Assembly (NCBI GenBank): GCA_036186865.1
Contig: AP025041.1
Coordinates: forward strand, 36,906,312 to 36,970,311
Reading direction: 5' to 3'
DNA from: Eustoma russellianum
Lineage: Eukaryota > Streptophyta > Magnoliopsida > Gentianales > Gentianaceae
DNA length: 64,000 bases
The notes beneath the pieces are model-generated. The model made no database searches and had not been told where the DNA came from. It saw nothing but the letters and a program-made list of their open reading frames with translations. Below are positions 9,218 through 19,463 of the stretch, in pieces; position 1 is the stretch's first letter; every line of letters starts with the position of its first letter. Both the position numbers and the translations under genes were made by a program.

Positions 9218-12027
9218 TGTAGAGAAACAGGGGTTTGAGTGATTTCAAAATGTATGATTTAAATAACGTGTTATAAAGAAATGCATGACATATTTTATGA
9301 CATGACACGTTGTTACATAAAACTTGCCTTATATAGTTCATATATGATGTTGTCGTACTAACGAGCCATGAAGCTTAAAAGCTTACATCAAATAGCAAGC
9401 ATTTGTTGTGTTTGAACTATTTTCAGGTGCCATCATTAATGAACTAATCTAGTTCATTAAGTGAAGTACTTAGTTAATTAAACTAAGTAGTTCATTAGAG
9501 AAAGCTATATTTCGAAAAGGCACAAAGGCAACAAGTTGAAGAAAGGAAAGTTCCCCCCCTTTACACGCCATTTTCAACCCATGTATATATATTTTCAGAT
9601 TTTTTTGAAAAAGGCACATACACATATATTCCAACGTACTACCGACACGTTGTATATTTTACATACGTATGTTAACATCACACCACTATACTTGACTCAT
9701 ATTTATGAGTATATTCAGGTCTTATATCATATGATATAAGTCATTTTGATGAAAAATTTATTACAATACGTCAAAAGGTTCTAAACCGAAAATTGTCGTA
9801 TCGGACAAATACCGAAACTTTGCCAACGTGTCACGTACTTGCCATATATAGATGGCCAGCCCCTACACTTCAAACATGGCCACAAATTTCGTGGTTTACA
9901 TGGTATATACAGCCATAAAATCATTCCATGTTGGCACACACAAATCACCCTCAATTAAGGCCAAATTGTGGAAATTCCAATTTCAATTTTGTCACGTGGT
10001 TAGGCGCCACTTTAGATCAGCCTAAGTGCTGAATATTATAGCTTAATTTATGTATATTATGTGTAACATAATATATATAGCATGTGCAAAAAGTTGGAAT
10101 TTAATTAGAGAAAAATAGGGTATTCGATAACGTCGAAAATTCGATTTTCTACGTACACGACACATGGAACATTTTTGTCATGGCATAAAACATGTATCTA
10201 GATACTTTTACATACTTCATACATTCTAAAGTGTTCTAGAAAAATCAATTAAGGGCTAATTGGAATATACCATGTGTGTATAATTAAATGTGCACTATTT
10301 TACCAAGTTGGCAAAAATAAATTTTAGCACATGCACAACCCTTGTCACACACCTAAACCAGCAATGTTGAAGCATGTGTGGAGCTTTGTTGGCATCTTGA
10401 TTGGTCAAGAATGAAGCATGCAATATTGGTGACATAAAGAAAGGAGCTACACAAGGCAACATTTCAAACTTATGTCACATTTGTAACACATGCTGAAAAT
10501 TTCAGCATGTGTGCATATGGCTGGCCGATTTTCTCAAGTTAATGAGGCATATTTTATTATCTTGGATTAAGTGGATTAATTGGGAGATAGTATGGAATTA
10601 TTTTGAATATATTATGGAATTAAAATGATGATATCTTTGAATGTCACACATGCTGAAAAATCAGCATGTGTGTAATGTATGGTGGCCGAATTCTAGGCTG
10701 CATTGGTGATCAATTTTTATTCCAAAAATTATAAGAATGTCTTGCACTAAGAGGTGATTGATTTCTTGGATTAAATCAAAGTAAACTTGGCAATATTTTG
10801 AATGAAATGCAAATGTTACACATGCTGAAATTTCAGCATGTGCAAGAAGAGTAATGGCCGAATTCTTGCATGGTAAATTAGAGTTATTTGTCTTGCAAAA
10901 TAAGTGGGATGATTATATGCTTTATGGAAATAATTTTATGGCTAATTGGCACATGTTTTTAAGGTTTGATTTCAGATTTATCTAGTCATCAAGTGATGAT
11001 AACATCCATCCAATCAATGAGAGCCAAGTAAGAAAGAGCTTAATGATCATTCAATAAGGAGATGCCAAGTAAGAAAAGACATGTCACCATGATGCAATAT
11101 ACTCTTCCAAGGACTTAGAAGATAATTTTCAAGAGGAAGAGGAAGGAAGAGGGGGGCAGCCAACTTGAATAAAAAGGAAAGAAGTGAGCAAACAAAATAC
11201 AAGAACAAGTCTTGCAAATTCCAAGATCAAAAACTTTTTCCATCTTCTCTTCTACACTCTCTTTCTTTCTTCTCTCTAAAAGCCTATTGTACTCATATTC
11301 ATATAAAATTCCTGGTGTTATTTACTTTCAGCGCTTACTTTCAGTTTCAGCACTATTTATTGTTTTTAATCACGTTGGTAAAAATAGTAAACGAATTTCA
11401 AAAATCACGAAACTCTTCAGAATCATAGCCACACGTTTTAAGGTTCTTTTGGCACAAGTTTCAACCCTTTTGGACAAGTATAAGTCATCCAAACGACCAA
11501 AGTTCTGAGACTAGTGCAGTCTAATTTTCAGGCTTGCAAAGGTTGAGACTTTGATCGTATTTGACTAACTTCCCAAAATAATTTTTCAAAACTGTTTCAA
11601 GCTATTTAAATACGACTAATAAAGGGTTAGTAATTAAATCTTCAGAGCATTTGGATGTACGGAAAAATAGGAATTAATTTTTCTAATCAGACTACCCTTT
11701 CTGCTAGATTTGCGCAATCTGACCACCAACAATTTTTCAAGGGGTTAGAGGTTGAATTTTAATCTGAAATTTTTAGGAGATACTCCAAACATCTGAGGCT
11801 AAGTTCTCTCCAAATGTCAGAATTTTTGTAGACCTACAACCTAGTTTTCAAAACGTTTTAACACTGGTCCTAAAAACAGAAACTGTTTTCAGAAGTTGGG
11901 TTTTTCGTTTAAAACAATTTTAAAAACCACATTTTCCGCACCCACTATTCAAACCCTCCCCCTCCTTGTACACTCTCTTTCTTTCTTCTCTCTAAAAGCC
12001 TATTGTACTCATATTGCAGATCCTACA
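9218..12027 (+). mobile_element. Sirevirus-like solo LTR (copy B)
   Basis: This 2,810-bp LTR runs from TGTAGAGAAACAGGGG to GCAGATCCTACA with a perfect 5-bp TSD on both sides, so the internal region was removed by LTR-LTR recombination after insertion into the LINE. It shares with the intact element the TTAATGAACTA inverted repeats, the CTTATATCATATGATATAAG palindrome (9721-9740) and three TGGCCG-linked palindromes. It lacks the leader-hairpin block. A 47-bp segment at 11253-11299 is repeated exactly at 11969-12015, replacing the usual sequence before the LTR end. Small frames such as 11165-11428 are not genes. Confidence 0.95.
10486..10842 (+). repeat. Three TGGCCG-linked palindromes in the copy B LTR
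   Basis: The palindromes are at 10486-10512 (arms ACACATGCTGAAA, 1-nt centre), 10645-10672 (arms CACACATGCTGA, 4-nt centre) and 10819-10842 (perfect, half-site CACATGCTGAAA). Each is followed within about 30 bp by TGGCCGA. The same modules occur four times in the LTRs of the intact element. Confidence 0.9.
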
Positions 12028-12403
12028 AGGTTTAGGTAGGATATATGGCCACCTTTGAGTATATGCAGGGGCTTACACACTTTACACTTTAGGTTGACTT
12101 TGCACTTTTCTGTATTTGTCTTTATCTTTCATTATTTGTGCATATACACAATTGTGGCTATCTTAATATTAGAAATTTTCTATTTGTATTTACTAAATCT
12201 ATTCACCGACATAGTAGCACACCATATTTCTATTATTGTGTCATTCATACAAGTACATATAGAGCCAGGGTCTGACTGGAAGCAAACTCTCTATCCTTTG
12301 AGATAGAAGTACTGTATGCCTGACTCTCACCCTTCACACATCCTAGCGAGATCTTTTGCTTTCGTTGGGATATACTAGATACGAGTTACTGTTGTTGTTG
12401 TTT
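12028..12403 (+). mobile_element. RTE LINE 3' untranslated region and TTG tail
   Basis: After the second TSD copy the LINE resumes. It includes the characteristic plant RTE/SINE 3' end (CTCTATCCTTTGAGATAGAAG, then GGGATATACTAGATACGAG) and terminates in GTTGTTGTTG at 12391-12400. Together with 7021-9217 it forms one 5'-truncated LINE of roughly 2.6 kb. The following 12404-12629 shows nothing recognisable. Confidence 0.85.
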
Positions 12404-12629
12404 GCTCCGCTGGGGTTAAGTTAATTTTGGGATTAAAAACATGTATATCATTCATCTCGTGGCGCTATATTTGTGCATATGATTTTCTAATTTACAAATT
12501 CCGAATTATCAACCATGATAATTGGGAGTTTCCTAACAATAGCTCCAATATCCAAGCGATCTTGTTGAGCCTACAAAAAGGAGAGAAACCACTATATAAT
12601 CAGTAAATGACAGAATATTTACGAATTAA

Positions 12630-12838
12630 ATGTACCAAATATCCTGATACCCGCTCAAGTTGTATATGGAGGTTAGAAAAGCTAAACTGCGCCTGTAGAC
12701 TGTCAAACTGACGCTTGGCAAGAGCTTTTGTAAGTCTATCGGATGGCTGTTGAGATGTAGGAATGTAGGAAGTAGTGGTGTTGCCATGAAGAATTTTGTC
12801 GCGATTGAAGCGGCTGTCAACCTCTACATATTTGGTTC
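12630..12838 (-). pseudogene. Ty1/copia RNase H C-terminus (host copia H, part 1)
   Basis: On the minus strand the frame reads TKYVEVDSRFNRDKILHG near 12838-12785 and then a degraded LTKALAKRQFDSL block, which is the end of copia RNase H. It continues directly from the sequence right of the Tat-1 insertion: across the TSD the reading ILHE, stop, TKYVEVD is restored. No LTR for this copia is found to the left. Confidence 0.85.
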
Positions 12839-13605
12839 TGATGAAGCTGGATCTTCACCAAGGATCATAGATGATCCGAAATAAACGTCGTTAGCTTGCT
12901 TGGACTTGTAAATTCAAATAACTTCCTTGATGACCTGCACAGGGAAGCAAAGATCAGAGGTCCTGTAGGTGTGACCCCGGGTAAAACCCTCCGACGCTCA
13001 AGTCAGTTTGTGTCATTCTCACTGAGATATGTTTATGTTTTTAAGAGTTGAGAATATCTCACAATGTTTGTGCATGGAGATTTCTGTGAATGAGCTCTTG
13101 GAGCAGAGAAAATGTTTTGGATACTTTTCCTTGTGTCCATTGCTTGCTTTTGTTGTTTCTCCTATGTCCTTTTTCCTCTGACGGCCGAGGGGACGCTTTC
13201 TAGTGCAGAGGGGCTACGACATTATAGGTCTGCTGATAGGACCATTATGCCTGCTGGTGGGACCGCTAGGTCTGCTGATCGTATTCTGGTGTGTGCAGGC
13301 TAAAAAGTTTGATATGCCTCCGCCTTTTATACTGTACATCGGTCAAGTGCCCTAGGTTTAATGAAGCTGACTTGTGCTTGACACCTTGCAAGGGTGTGCC
13401 GAGGTGCAAAGATGGGTCTGGATGATGCTCTATCAGAGTCCTGCTCTGATCTGGCTGAAGTGATTTGGAGTATGCCCCTTTTACGCAGAGGCCGAGACTT
13501 GCCGAGCTGAAGTGCATCCTGCCGAGCTGCAGGAGTTGGTCGTACTAAAATTTAACTTTTCGTTGATAGTTTGTTGACTAACAGATGAATATTTTTGGCT
13601 TACCA
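12839..13605 (-). repeat. Tat-1 3' LTR
   Basis: This 767-bp LTR is read on the minus strand from TGGTAAGCC to TTCATCA. A purine-rich tract (reverse complement of CTTTGCCCCCAGA) adjoins it at 13606-13618 and is the expected polypurine primer. A TATA box on the minus strand is at 13324-13331. The pair at 22727-23495 has the same structure. Confidence 0.92.
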
Positions 13606-13867
13606 CTTTGCCCCCAGATTTAGTGTGGCTGAGCTAATCAGCAAGGGTAGACAAATCTGTTCTTATAAGTTGGTAACTTGTCCATCATTAATTAGGTCGT
13701 TATCCTCATAATTGAACCGTTATCACCTCATTTAATGTTAGCGCTAGTTCCATTCTATTCCATAATTGTTTTTCCGGCGGTTGCGATAATCGAATAGGGG
13801 GGAAAAATATGAACCGTCGCCCCTTTTTGCATTTCAATTGAAAAGTTGCAGCTTTTTATTTTCCCGT
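13606..13867. other. Tat-1 3' untranslated segment and upstream region of the antisense gene
   Basis: On the minus strand this is the interval holding the polypurine tract next to the 3' LTR. On the plus strand it is the sequence upstream of the TATA box of the antisense gene. No coding frame is supported. Confidence 0.5.
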
Positions 13868-13877
13868 CTATAAAAGG
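13868..13877 (+). promoter_or_regulatory. TATA box for the antisense gene of Tat-1
   Basis: CTATAAAAGG lies about 170 bp upstream of the first ATG (14046) of the plus-strand frame. It is followed by a pyrimidine-rich stretch (TTTCTTCTTCCTTTTCACC) typical of plant transcript leaders. It is not in the LTR, so it would be an internal promoter opposing the genomic transcript. Confidence 0.55.
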
Positions 13878-14935
13878 TACAACCTGCCCCTCGTTATTTC
13901 TTCTTCCTTTTCACCTTCCTCCAAAGTGCTGCTCTGTCTTCTCTTTTGTCTTCACTTCCAGCCAAGCCTTCTTCCACCTCAACTCTGGCGAATCTTCCTC
14001 TTCAGCCTTTGAAACTTTTTAAGCTCTATTCTTCCTTTCATTTCTATGACTTTTACTGTCTCTTCTTCCTCAGACTCCAATAATAGGTCACCCCATTCTT
14101 ACCCTGCTGATCTTGAGGGTAACTATGAGGGTCAATCTCATCTGTCTGAAAAGTTAGATTCCAGCGAGGACAACCGTCCTTTGAGGAGGTTGCGCCGTGC
14201 TGGTGAATCCTCCATGTTTGCCCCAGAATTCAAGGTGCCCTTGACGTCTGTTGACAGAGGTTCACCATCTCTGGTGGTGCAAAGCTCAGCGTGCACTTAA
14301 AAAGTCGCTGATCTTTCCCACTTATGTAAGTTGTATAGTGTTGATAGGAGTGTTTTTGTTCTCCTTCTTTCTCTTCCTCACCAAACTGCTTATGATCCAC
14401 GCGTTGGATATGAAGCAATTTATGAGGAATACTTCAAATCTGGTTTCAGCCTTCCCATTCCGGCACCTTTATTTCGCATTCTAGATTTTTATAACCTTGC
14501 CCAATGGCCTAAAGGTAGTCCTTCGTTATCTGCTCTACCTAAGATCTGCTGGGGAGGAATTTGACCTCCCTGTTTTTATGGGGATGTTTGTGTGCAAACA
14601 CAAAGATAGTTGTTTTTACTTTAGTAGGAGGTATCCTGATAAAGAAATTAACCACGCCATCAACATCGTATCCTGATAAAGAAATTAGAAAGGTCGTTTC
14701 TTTTTCATAAAGAATGTAGGGTTACCAGAAAGAAACTATTGGAAGTCCGGAAACGCAGATAACATAAGGCCAAACGATAAATTATGCGATGAAGCCTCCA
14801 GATTGTTGAACCTGCCAATGGCCGTAGACTGGAAAAAGGTGGACAGGTCGGTTTTAAGAGCTGCCGACCTGGACCACTTGTGGCCAAAACACAATATTTG
14901 GACCCTCAGCTCAGCAGCTTTGAAAATAGTTCTGG

Positions 14936-15019
14936 GTATATGGCAGATTTTTTTGAATATCTCTGATTTCTCTTGATATTTTCCATGTGTTTTGATTAAT
15001 TTGTTGTTGAATCTTGCAG
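14936..15019 (+). other. Probable intron 1 of the antisense gene
   Basis: Donor G|GTATAT and acceptor TCTTGCAG|GA bound 84 nt. The flanking frames both have codon starts at the same modulus only if one base is donated upstream and two downstream, which is satisfied (phase 1, Gly codon). The segment carries an in-frame stop shortly after the donor and is T-rich before the acceptor. Confidence 0.65.
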
Positions 15020-15692
15020 GAGCCATGGTGTCTGAAGCCATTGCAAAACTCAAGAAAATGGTTCCGAAGAAGAGGAAGAGGACTGAGGAAAAGCACTCTT
15101 CCTCAGAGCAGACTCCTAACAAGGCCTCTTCCGAGGTGCAGGTGCTTCCTGCCGAACCCTCTCCAGCTGAGGTTGGAGCTCAAGTTATAATTCTATCCTT
15201 TGCTGGTTGGAATTAACGTGTTTTCCTGCTTTCACTCAGCCTTATAACCTTTGTTTTTTTGTTGCAGCTGAAAATTCTGGCCCTATCCAGGCTGCAGCCC
15301 AAATTCCTATTCAGGCTGCAGCTCAGCCAATGGATAAAGATGGGGGATCTGAGGCCCCAACCTTGGCCCCTCCTCCTCCTGCTGCCGAAGCTGAGGCAAC
15401 TGTGCCTCAGCCAGAGTCTGCTCCTCCTTCTGCTGGAGTTAACATCTCAGAAGGAGAAGAGGCTCAGGGGGCTTCCCAAGCTCATGGAAAAGCCCCCCTG
15501 GAGGAAGGAGAACCTTCTCATCAGCAGCGTCACGGTTGGAGGACAATGATGTTTTCCTACACCAACTCTGCTGCTCACCCGGGAATAGCCAGACAGCTGA
15601 CCGAGATGGCGGTGCTGCCTAGGGACTGGGAACATTTTGGTGCATGGGATTGGGATACGGCCCTGAACTCGTTCTTCACCAACATGTCCTTG

Positions 15693-15769
15693 GTAAGTTT
15701 TTCTAATAATTTCTAACTTTTTCGGATAGGTCATTGAAAGCCTCTTTTGACTTATTTTGATTGCTGCAG
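15693..15769 (+). other. Probable intron of the antisense gene, phase 0
   Basis: The donor TTG|GTAAGT is a perfect consensus and the acceptor is TTGCTGCAG|TAT, 77 nt apart. The upstream and downstream exons are in different genomic frames and are joined exactly codon to codon by removal of this segment, from the WDWDTALNSFF block into the coiled coil. Confidence 0.75.
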
Positions 15770-16599
15770 TATCGAGTCCAGGAGTATGATATGCTCAGGA
15801 GGGCAGAAGAAATGCGCCAGATAGTTGTTAAGCTGTCTGAAAGAAACGCCAACCTCAGAAGAGCTAATGATGAATTGGCAGAGGTGGCCAAGCCCAACAA
15901 TACAAGGCTGGAAGAAATGGATGCAGAGCTGAGCACACTAAAACCCGAGGTTCTCTCCTTAACTTCTTAAAATTCCAAGCTTAAGGAAGGCAAGGAGGAA
16001 TCAGACACCCAGTTGGCCATCGCACGCTCTGAGCCAGATGAAGCAAAGGAGATGGTAACCAGCATCGGAGCATTTACCAATAAACTTCAAGCTGATCTGA
16101 ATTCCTGCCAGAGTCAACTTTCCACTTGTGAAAATGACCTGAATCTTTCAAGGAAACAAGTGGAGGAGGAGCAGAATAGGAAAAATGAACTGGCTCAGCA
16201 ACTTGAAGCAGAAAAAAGAAGTAAAGCTGAGCTCACTCATCAGTTTGAGCTCCAAGCTGTAGATATCAAGAAGACTGATGTTGCTGAGTTCAGAAGGTCG
16301 GAGTATTTTTCTAAAAACCTCTTTAAGATGCAGAGCTCAATGCTGATGCTGGGTCAAACATATGCAATAGATGCATGATGTTAAGTTTATCCAGCCTTGG
16401 ATAAGGATCATCTTCAAATTGCCGACCTCTACAACCCTGAAGCTGAAACTTATTTGACAAACAACTGGAATTGTTCAAGGACAGGGCTGATCTCAGGGAC
16501 CCAGAGGAGGATGAAGATTAGAATAGGACTTTTCTTTTTGTACTTTTCAGTAGTTGTAATAGTCACATTTTCTGAATGAAAATATCATTTCTTTCAACT

Positions 16600-17128
16600 T
16601 GTGCTCTTCAGCTTGCCTTGTTCTTATTTTCATAATTCTTGCATGTATTTGACTTCGTTTTTGACCCTTAGCTCTGCAAAGGGTCTCAAACATCATTTTT
16701 TACAATGCAAGTGCTTGACCTCAGCTCTGTCAAAGGTTCTTTGTATCACCTTTTGGCCTCAATCTTGTTGAGTTTTGCCATATCGTTTAAGTATTTGACT
16801 TCGGCTCTGCCAAAGACTTTATCCACCATACTTGGCTTTTTAATTCAAGTTCTTGACCTTGGCTCTGCCAAGGGTCTTATATAGCTTCTGTTAGGCCGTA
16901 GTTTTGCTGAGCTTCTTGAGTGATAAGTCCTTAACTTCGATTTAACTAATAGCTGAGACGCAAGTTAATAGTTGAACTGCGAATGAAATAATTCCACTTT
17001 TTTGAAATAAAGTAAACATGTTACTTCATTTGATCTATTAAGCAAGATGAAAGATAACATTTTGCATAATCTTAATTCTGGCACTGCCATAAAACACTAT
17101 TTTATTCAAACTTCAGCACTGCTGATAG
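16600..17128. repeat. Tat-1 3' region with diverged GCTCTGCCAAAGG repeats
   Basis: Four diverged copies of a motif like TTGACCTCGGCTCTGCCAAA followed by GGTCTT occur near 16669, 16713, 16796 and 16852, at uneven spacing of roughly 45-80 bp. Similar Leu/Ser-rich repeats are common in the untranslated region downstream of integrase in Tat elements. A poly(A)-like AATGAAAA near 16574 could end the antisense transcript. No gene is seen. Confidence 0.6.
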
Positions 17129-18461
17129 CTATACAAACGATTTACAATTTTCTAGTCCTGCTCGTAGTGATGATTGTGAATCCTGTTCGCAAAACTTTTG
17201 TCCTTTAATGGGCAACTGCCTCAGGCCTGCTGAGGTCTTGCTTGATCGAGTCATGCTCGGCCAAATCAGTCCTGCTGAGGTAGGGTACTTGTAGGGAAGT
17301 CTGTCCCAGTCATATATTGAGTCCTGCTCAACTGGCTCAGCCCTGTTGAGGTGAAATACTTTGTACATCAGTGATGTAAAAGTCTTAGGTGCGTAGAATG
17401 CCAAGTCCTTGGTAAAGTCTTGCCTTCCAAGTTTGTAATTTGTAAGCTCCCGCTGAACGCACTTCAACTATTCGATAAGGACCTTCCCACTTGGGATTAA
17501 AAGTGCTGTTGGTCCTGCATGACTTGCTTTGTTTTTGCACAATATTAAATCTCCCACTTGATAAGATCTTGGTCGTACTCAAGATTATAGTACTGAGCAA
17601 TTAGATTTTTGTATTGAGCCATGCAAATGTGGGCTTGTTCCCTTCTCTCCTCCAACTTATCCAGGTTCAAGCGTAGCATCTGGTCATTTGCCTGAGCAGA
17701 GTAATAATTTACCCTAGCAGAACTAGAACCAATTTCAGTTGGAATGACTGCCTCAGGGTCTTAAACCAAGAAAAAAGGTGTTTTCTTGGTGGAAGTGGAA
17801 GGAGTAGTCCGATATGCCCATAATATACATTGGAGTTCATCCACCCAACTTGCCCCAGTTTTGTATAGATGCTTCCTCAAGCCGTCCTTGATTGTTCTAT
17901 TTTCTAACTCAACTTGCCCATTTGCTTGAGGGTGTGCTACCAAAGTAAATTGTTGTTCAATTTTGAGCTCAGCACACCAACTTTTGATGGGGTCATCAGC
18001 GAACTACTTTCCATTGTCTGAGATGAGAACTTCTTTATCTGACCCCCATTTATAGTAGCCAAGGGCTCTGCTTCAACCCATTTGATGAAGTAATCAACGG
18101 CAACAACCAAGAATCTGACTGAACCTGGAGCTCGGGGCAGAGGTCCAACAAGATCTATTCCCCATTATACAAAAGGCCAAAGACTTGCGACGGCAGTAAA
18201 TTCTTGGCTAGGCAAATGAGAAATTGGAGCCTGGACCTAGCATGCTTGACATTTTTTGACTAATTCTTCTGGATCATGACGCAGAGTGGGCCAAAAATAA
18301 CCAGCAAGGTAGCATTTTCGCGCTAAAGACCGAGCACCAGAATGATTTGCACAAATTCTTTGGTGTATCTCCTGAAGGATGTAGTCTCCCTCGTTTTCAG
18401 TTACACATCTCAAAAGGCTGTGAAAACAACTTTTTATAAAGATGGTCATTAAAGAGAGCAT
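17129..18461 (-). pseudogene. Tat-1 integrase
   Basis: On the minus strand the HHCC zinc-binding module is visible at 18400-18240 (EIHQRICANHSG..KKCQAC). Next come a degraded core with VDYFIKWVEAEPL near 18100, the catalytic-Glu region HPQANGQVELENRTIKDG (17940-17890), the WVDELQCILWAYRTTP block, and a C-terminal GPYRIVEVRSAGAYKL module near 17480. Frame changes around 18236, 18000, 17760 and 17400 interrupt the ORF. In the Asp-bearing strand (near 18020) the sequence is degraded. Confidence 0.88.
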
Positions 18462-18473
18462 ACCTTGCTGCCT

Positions 18474-19463
18474 TCAGTCGAAGACGCCGAGCTGCCTGTT
18501 TGTCCTCAGGCTGAATTCCATGCTGCAGGAAGTTAACAATTTTGTCCATCCAAGTTTTGCAATAATCAACCTGCAGCACTTCGTTAGCGTCAAATGATGC
18601 TTTACTAGTTCCACCACGATCTTTTTTCCCAAAGTGGTGGGAGTAGAAGAAGCAAGTCGAGATAACGCATCGGCCCTTTTATTGGTCGATCTGGGGATAT
18701 GTTCTATGATGAAGTGCTCAAATGTCTGGCTGAGTTGCTGCACATTAGCCAGATATTTTTTCATGGTTTCCTCCTTAGCTTCATAATCTCCATTGATCTG
18801 AGAGACGACCAACTGCGAATCACTTCGAGAAATGATTCGTTCTGCCCCTAACTTCCTTGCGAGGCCCAGCCCTGATATTAAGGCCTCATATTCTGCCTCG
18901 TTGTTAGTTGCTTCGAAGTTAAAACGCAAGGCATATTCAAATTCTTCCTTGTTTGGGTTGATGATTAGGAGACCTGCCCCACATCCATCCTTGGAGGAAG
19001 GTCCATCAACATATAAAGTCCAACCATCCACTGGATGAGCATCTTCCTCCACAGATATTCCTTCAGCCAAGAAGCCTGCCAAAGCTTGGGCTTTGATGGA
19101 AGTCTGTGACTTGTATTGAATCTCATACTCTGCAAGCTTCACAACCCATTTGGCAGCTCGGCCAGAAGTATCTGGCCTCGTCAAAATTTGTTTCAAGGAC
19201 TGATATGTAACCACTATGATGGGATGAGCTTGCAAGTAAGGCCTAAACTTCCTTGCAGCCACTATGAGTTCCAAGACTACTTTCTCAGCATTAGGATATC
19301 TCACTTCGGGTCCATGCAGAATTTTGCTCGCGAAGTAGATGGGCCTCTGCACATTACCCTGCTCCCTGAACAGGATTGCACTAACAGCTTCTTTACACAT
19401 GGAAAGATACACATAAAGCTCTTCTCTGAGCAGAGGTGAAGTTAGCATCGGCACCTCAGCCAA
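18474..19463 (-). CDS. Tat-1 RNase H plus archaeal-type second RNase H
   Basis: A 329-codon open frame, the longest in Tat-1. The N-terminal half is the degenerate gypsy RNase H/connection domain (RPIYFASKILHGPEVRYP). The C-terminal half is a second RNase H as found in the Tat clade, with candidate catalytic acids in YVDGPSSKDG, NNEAEYEALISGL, SDSQLVVSQINGDY and NKRADALSRLAS all present. The frame is only part of the original polyprotein: RT upstream and integrase downstream are in other frames. The start Met is internal to pol and not a true initiation site. Confidence 0.85.
   Translation of the reverse strand: MAEVPMLTSPLLREELYVYLSMCKEAVSAILFREQGNVQRPIYFASKILHGPEVRYPNAEKVVLELIVAARKFRPYLQAHPIIVVTYQSLKQILTRPDTSGRAAKWVVKLAEYEIQYKSQTSIKAQALAGFLAEGISVEEDAHPVDGWTLYVDGPSSKDGCGAGLLIINPNKEEFEYALRFNFEATNNEAEYEALISGLGLARKLGAERIISRSDSQLVVSQINGDYEAKEETMKKYLANVQQLSQTFEHFIIEHIPRSTNKRADALSRLASSTPTTLGKKIVVELVKHHLTLTKCCRLIIAKLGWTKLLTSCSMEFSLRTNRQLGVFD

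Larger units (their letters stand above)
14046..16521 (+). pseudogene. Antisense gene of Tat-1, interrupted by apparent introns
   Basis: Starting at the ATG at 14046, coding blocks continue over 2.5 kb: a Ser/acidic N-terminus; a globular block (AYDPRVGYEAIYEEYFKSG near 14390; GEEFDLPVFMGMF near 14550; NLPMAVDWKKVDRS near 14810); a basic KKRKR stretch (about 15065-15080); an Ala/Pro-rich linker (15270-15440); a WEHFGAWDWDTALNSFF block near 15630-15680; a long coiled coil (15770-16270); and an acidic C-terminus ending at TAG 16519-16521. Inferred introns are 14936-15019 (phase 1) and 15693-15769 (phase 0, GTAAGT..GCTGCAG), with a third near 15184-15267. Stops at 14298, 15968, 16376 and 16384, a frame change near 14500 and an 18-bp partial duplication near 14671 show it is dead. 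Role unknown; antisense ORFs are known in part of the Tat clade. Confidence 0.75.

Noticed and set aside
15447..15734. Minus-strand frame opposite the antisense gene, which might belong to the sense Tat transcript
   Set aside because: Composition mirrors the Ala/Pro-rich plus-strand coding, and it lacks any domain. The plus-strand frame has splice-consistent continuation, this one does not.
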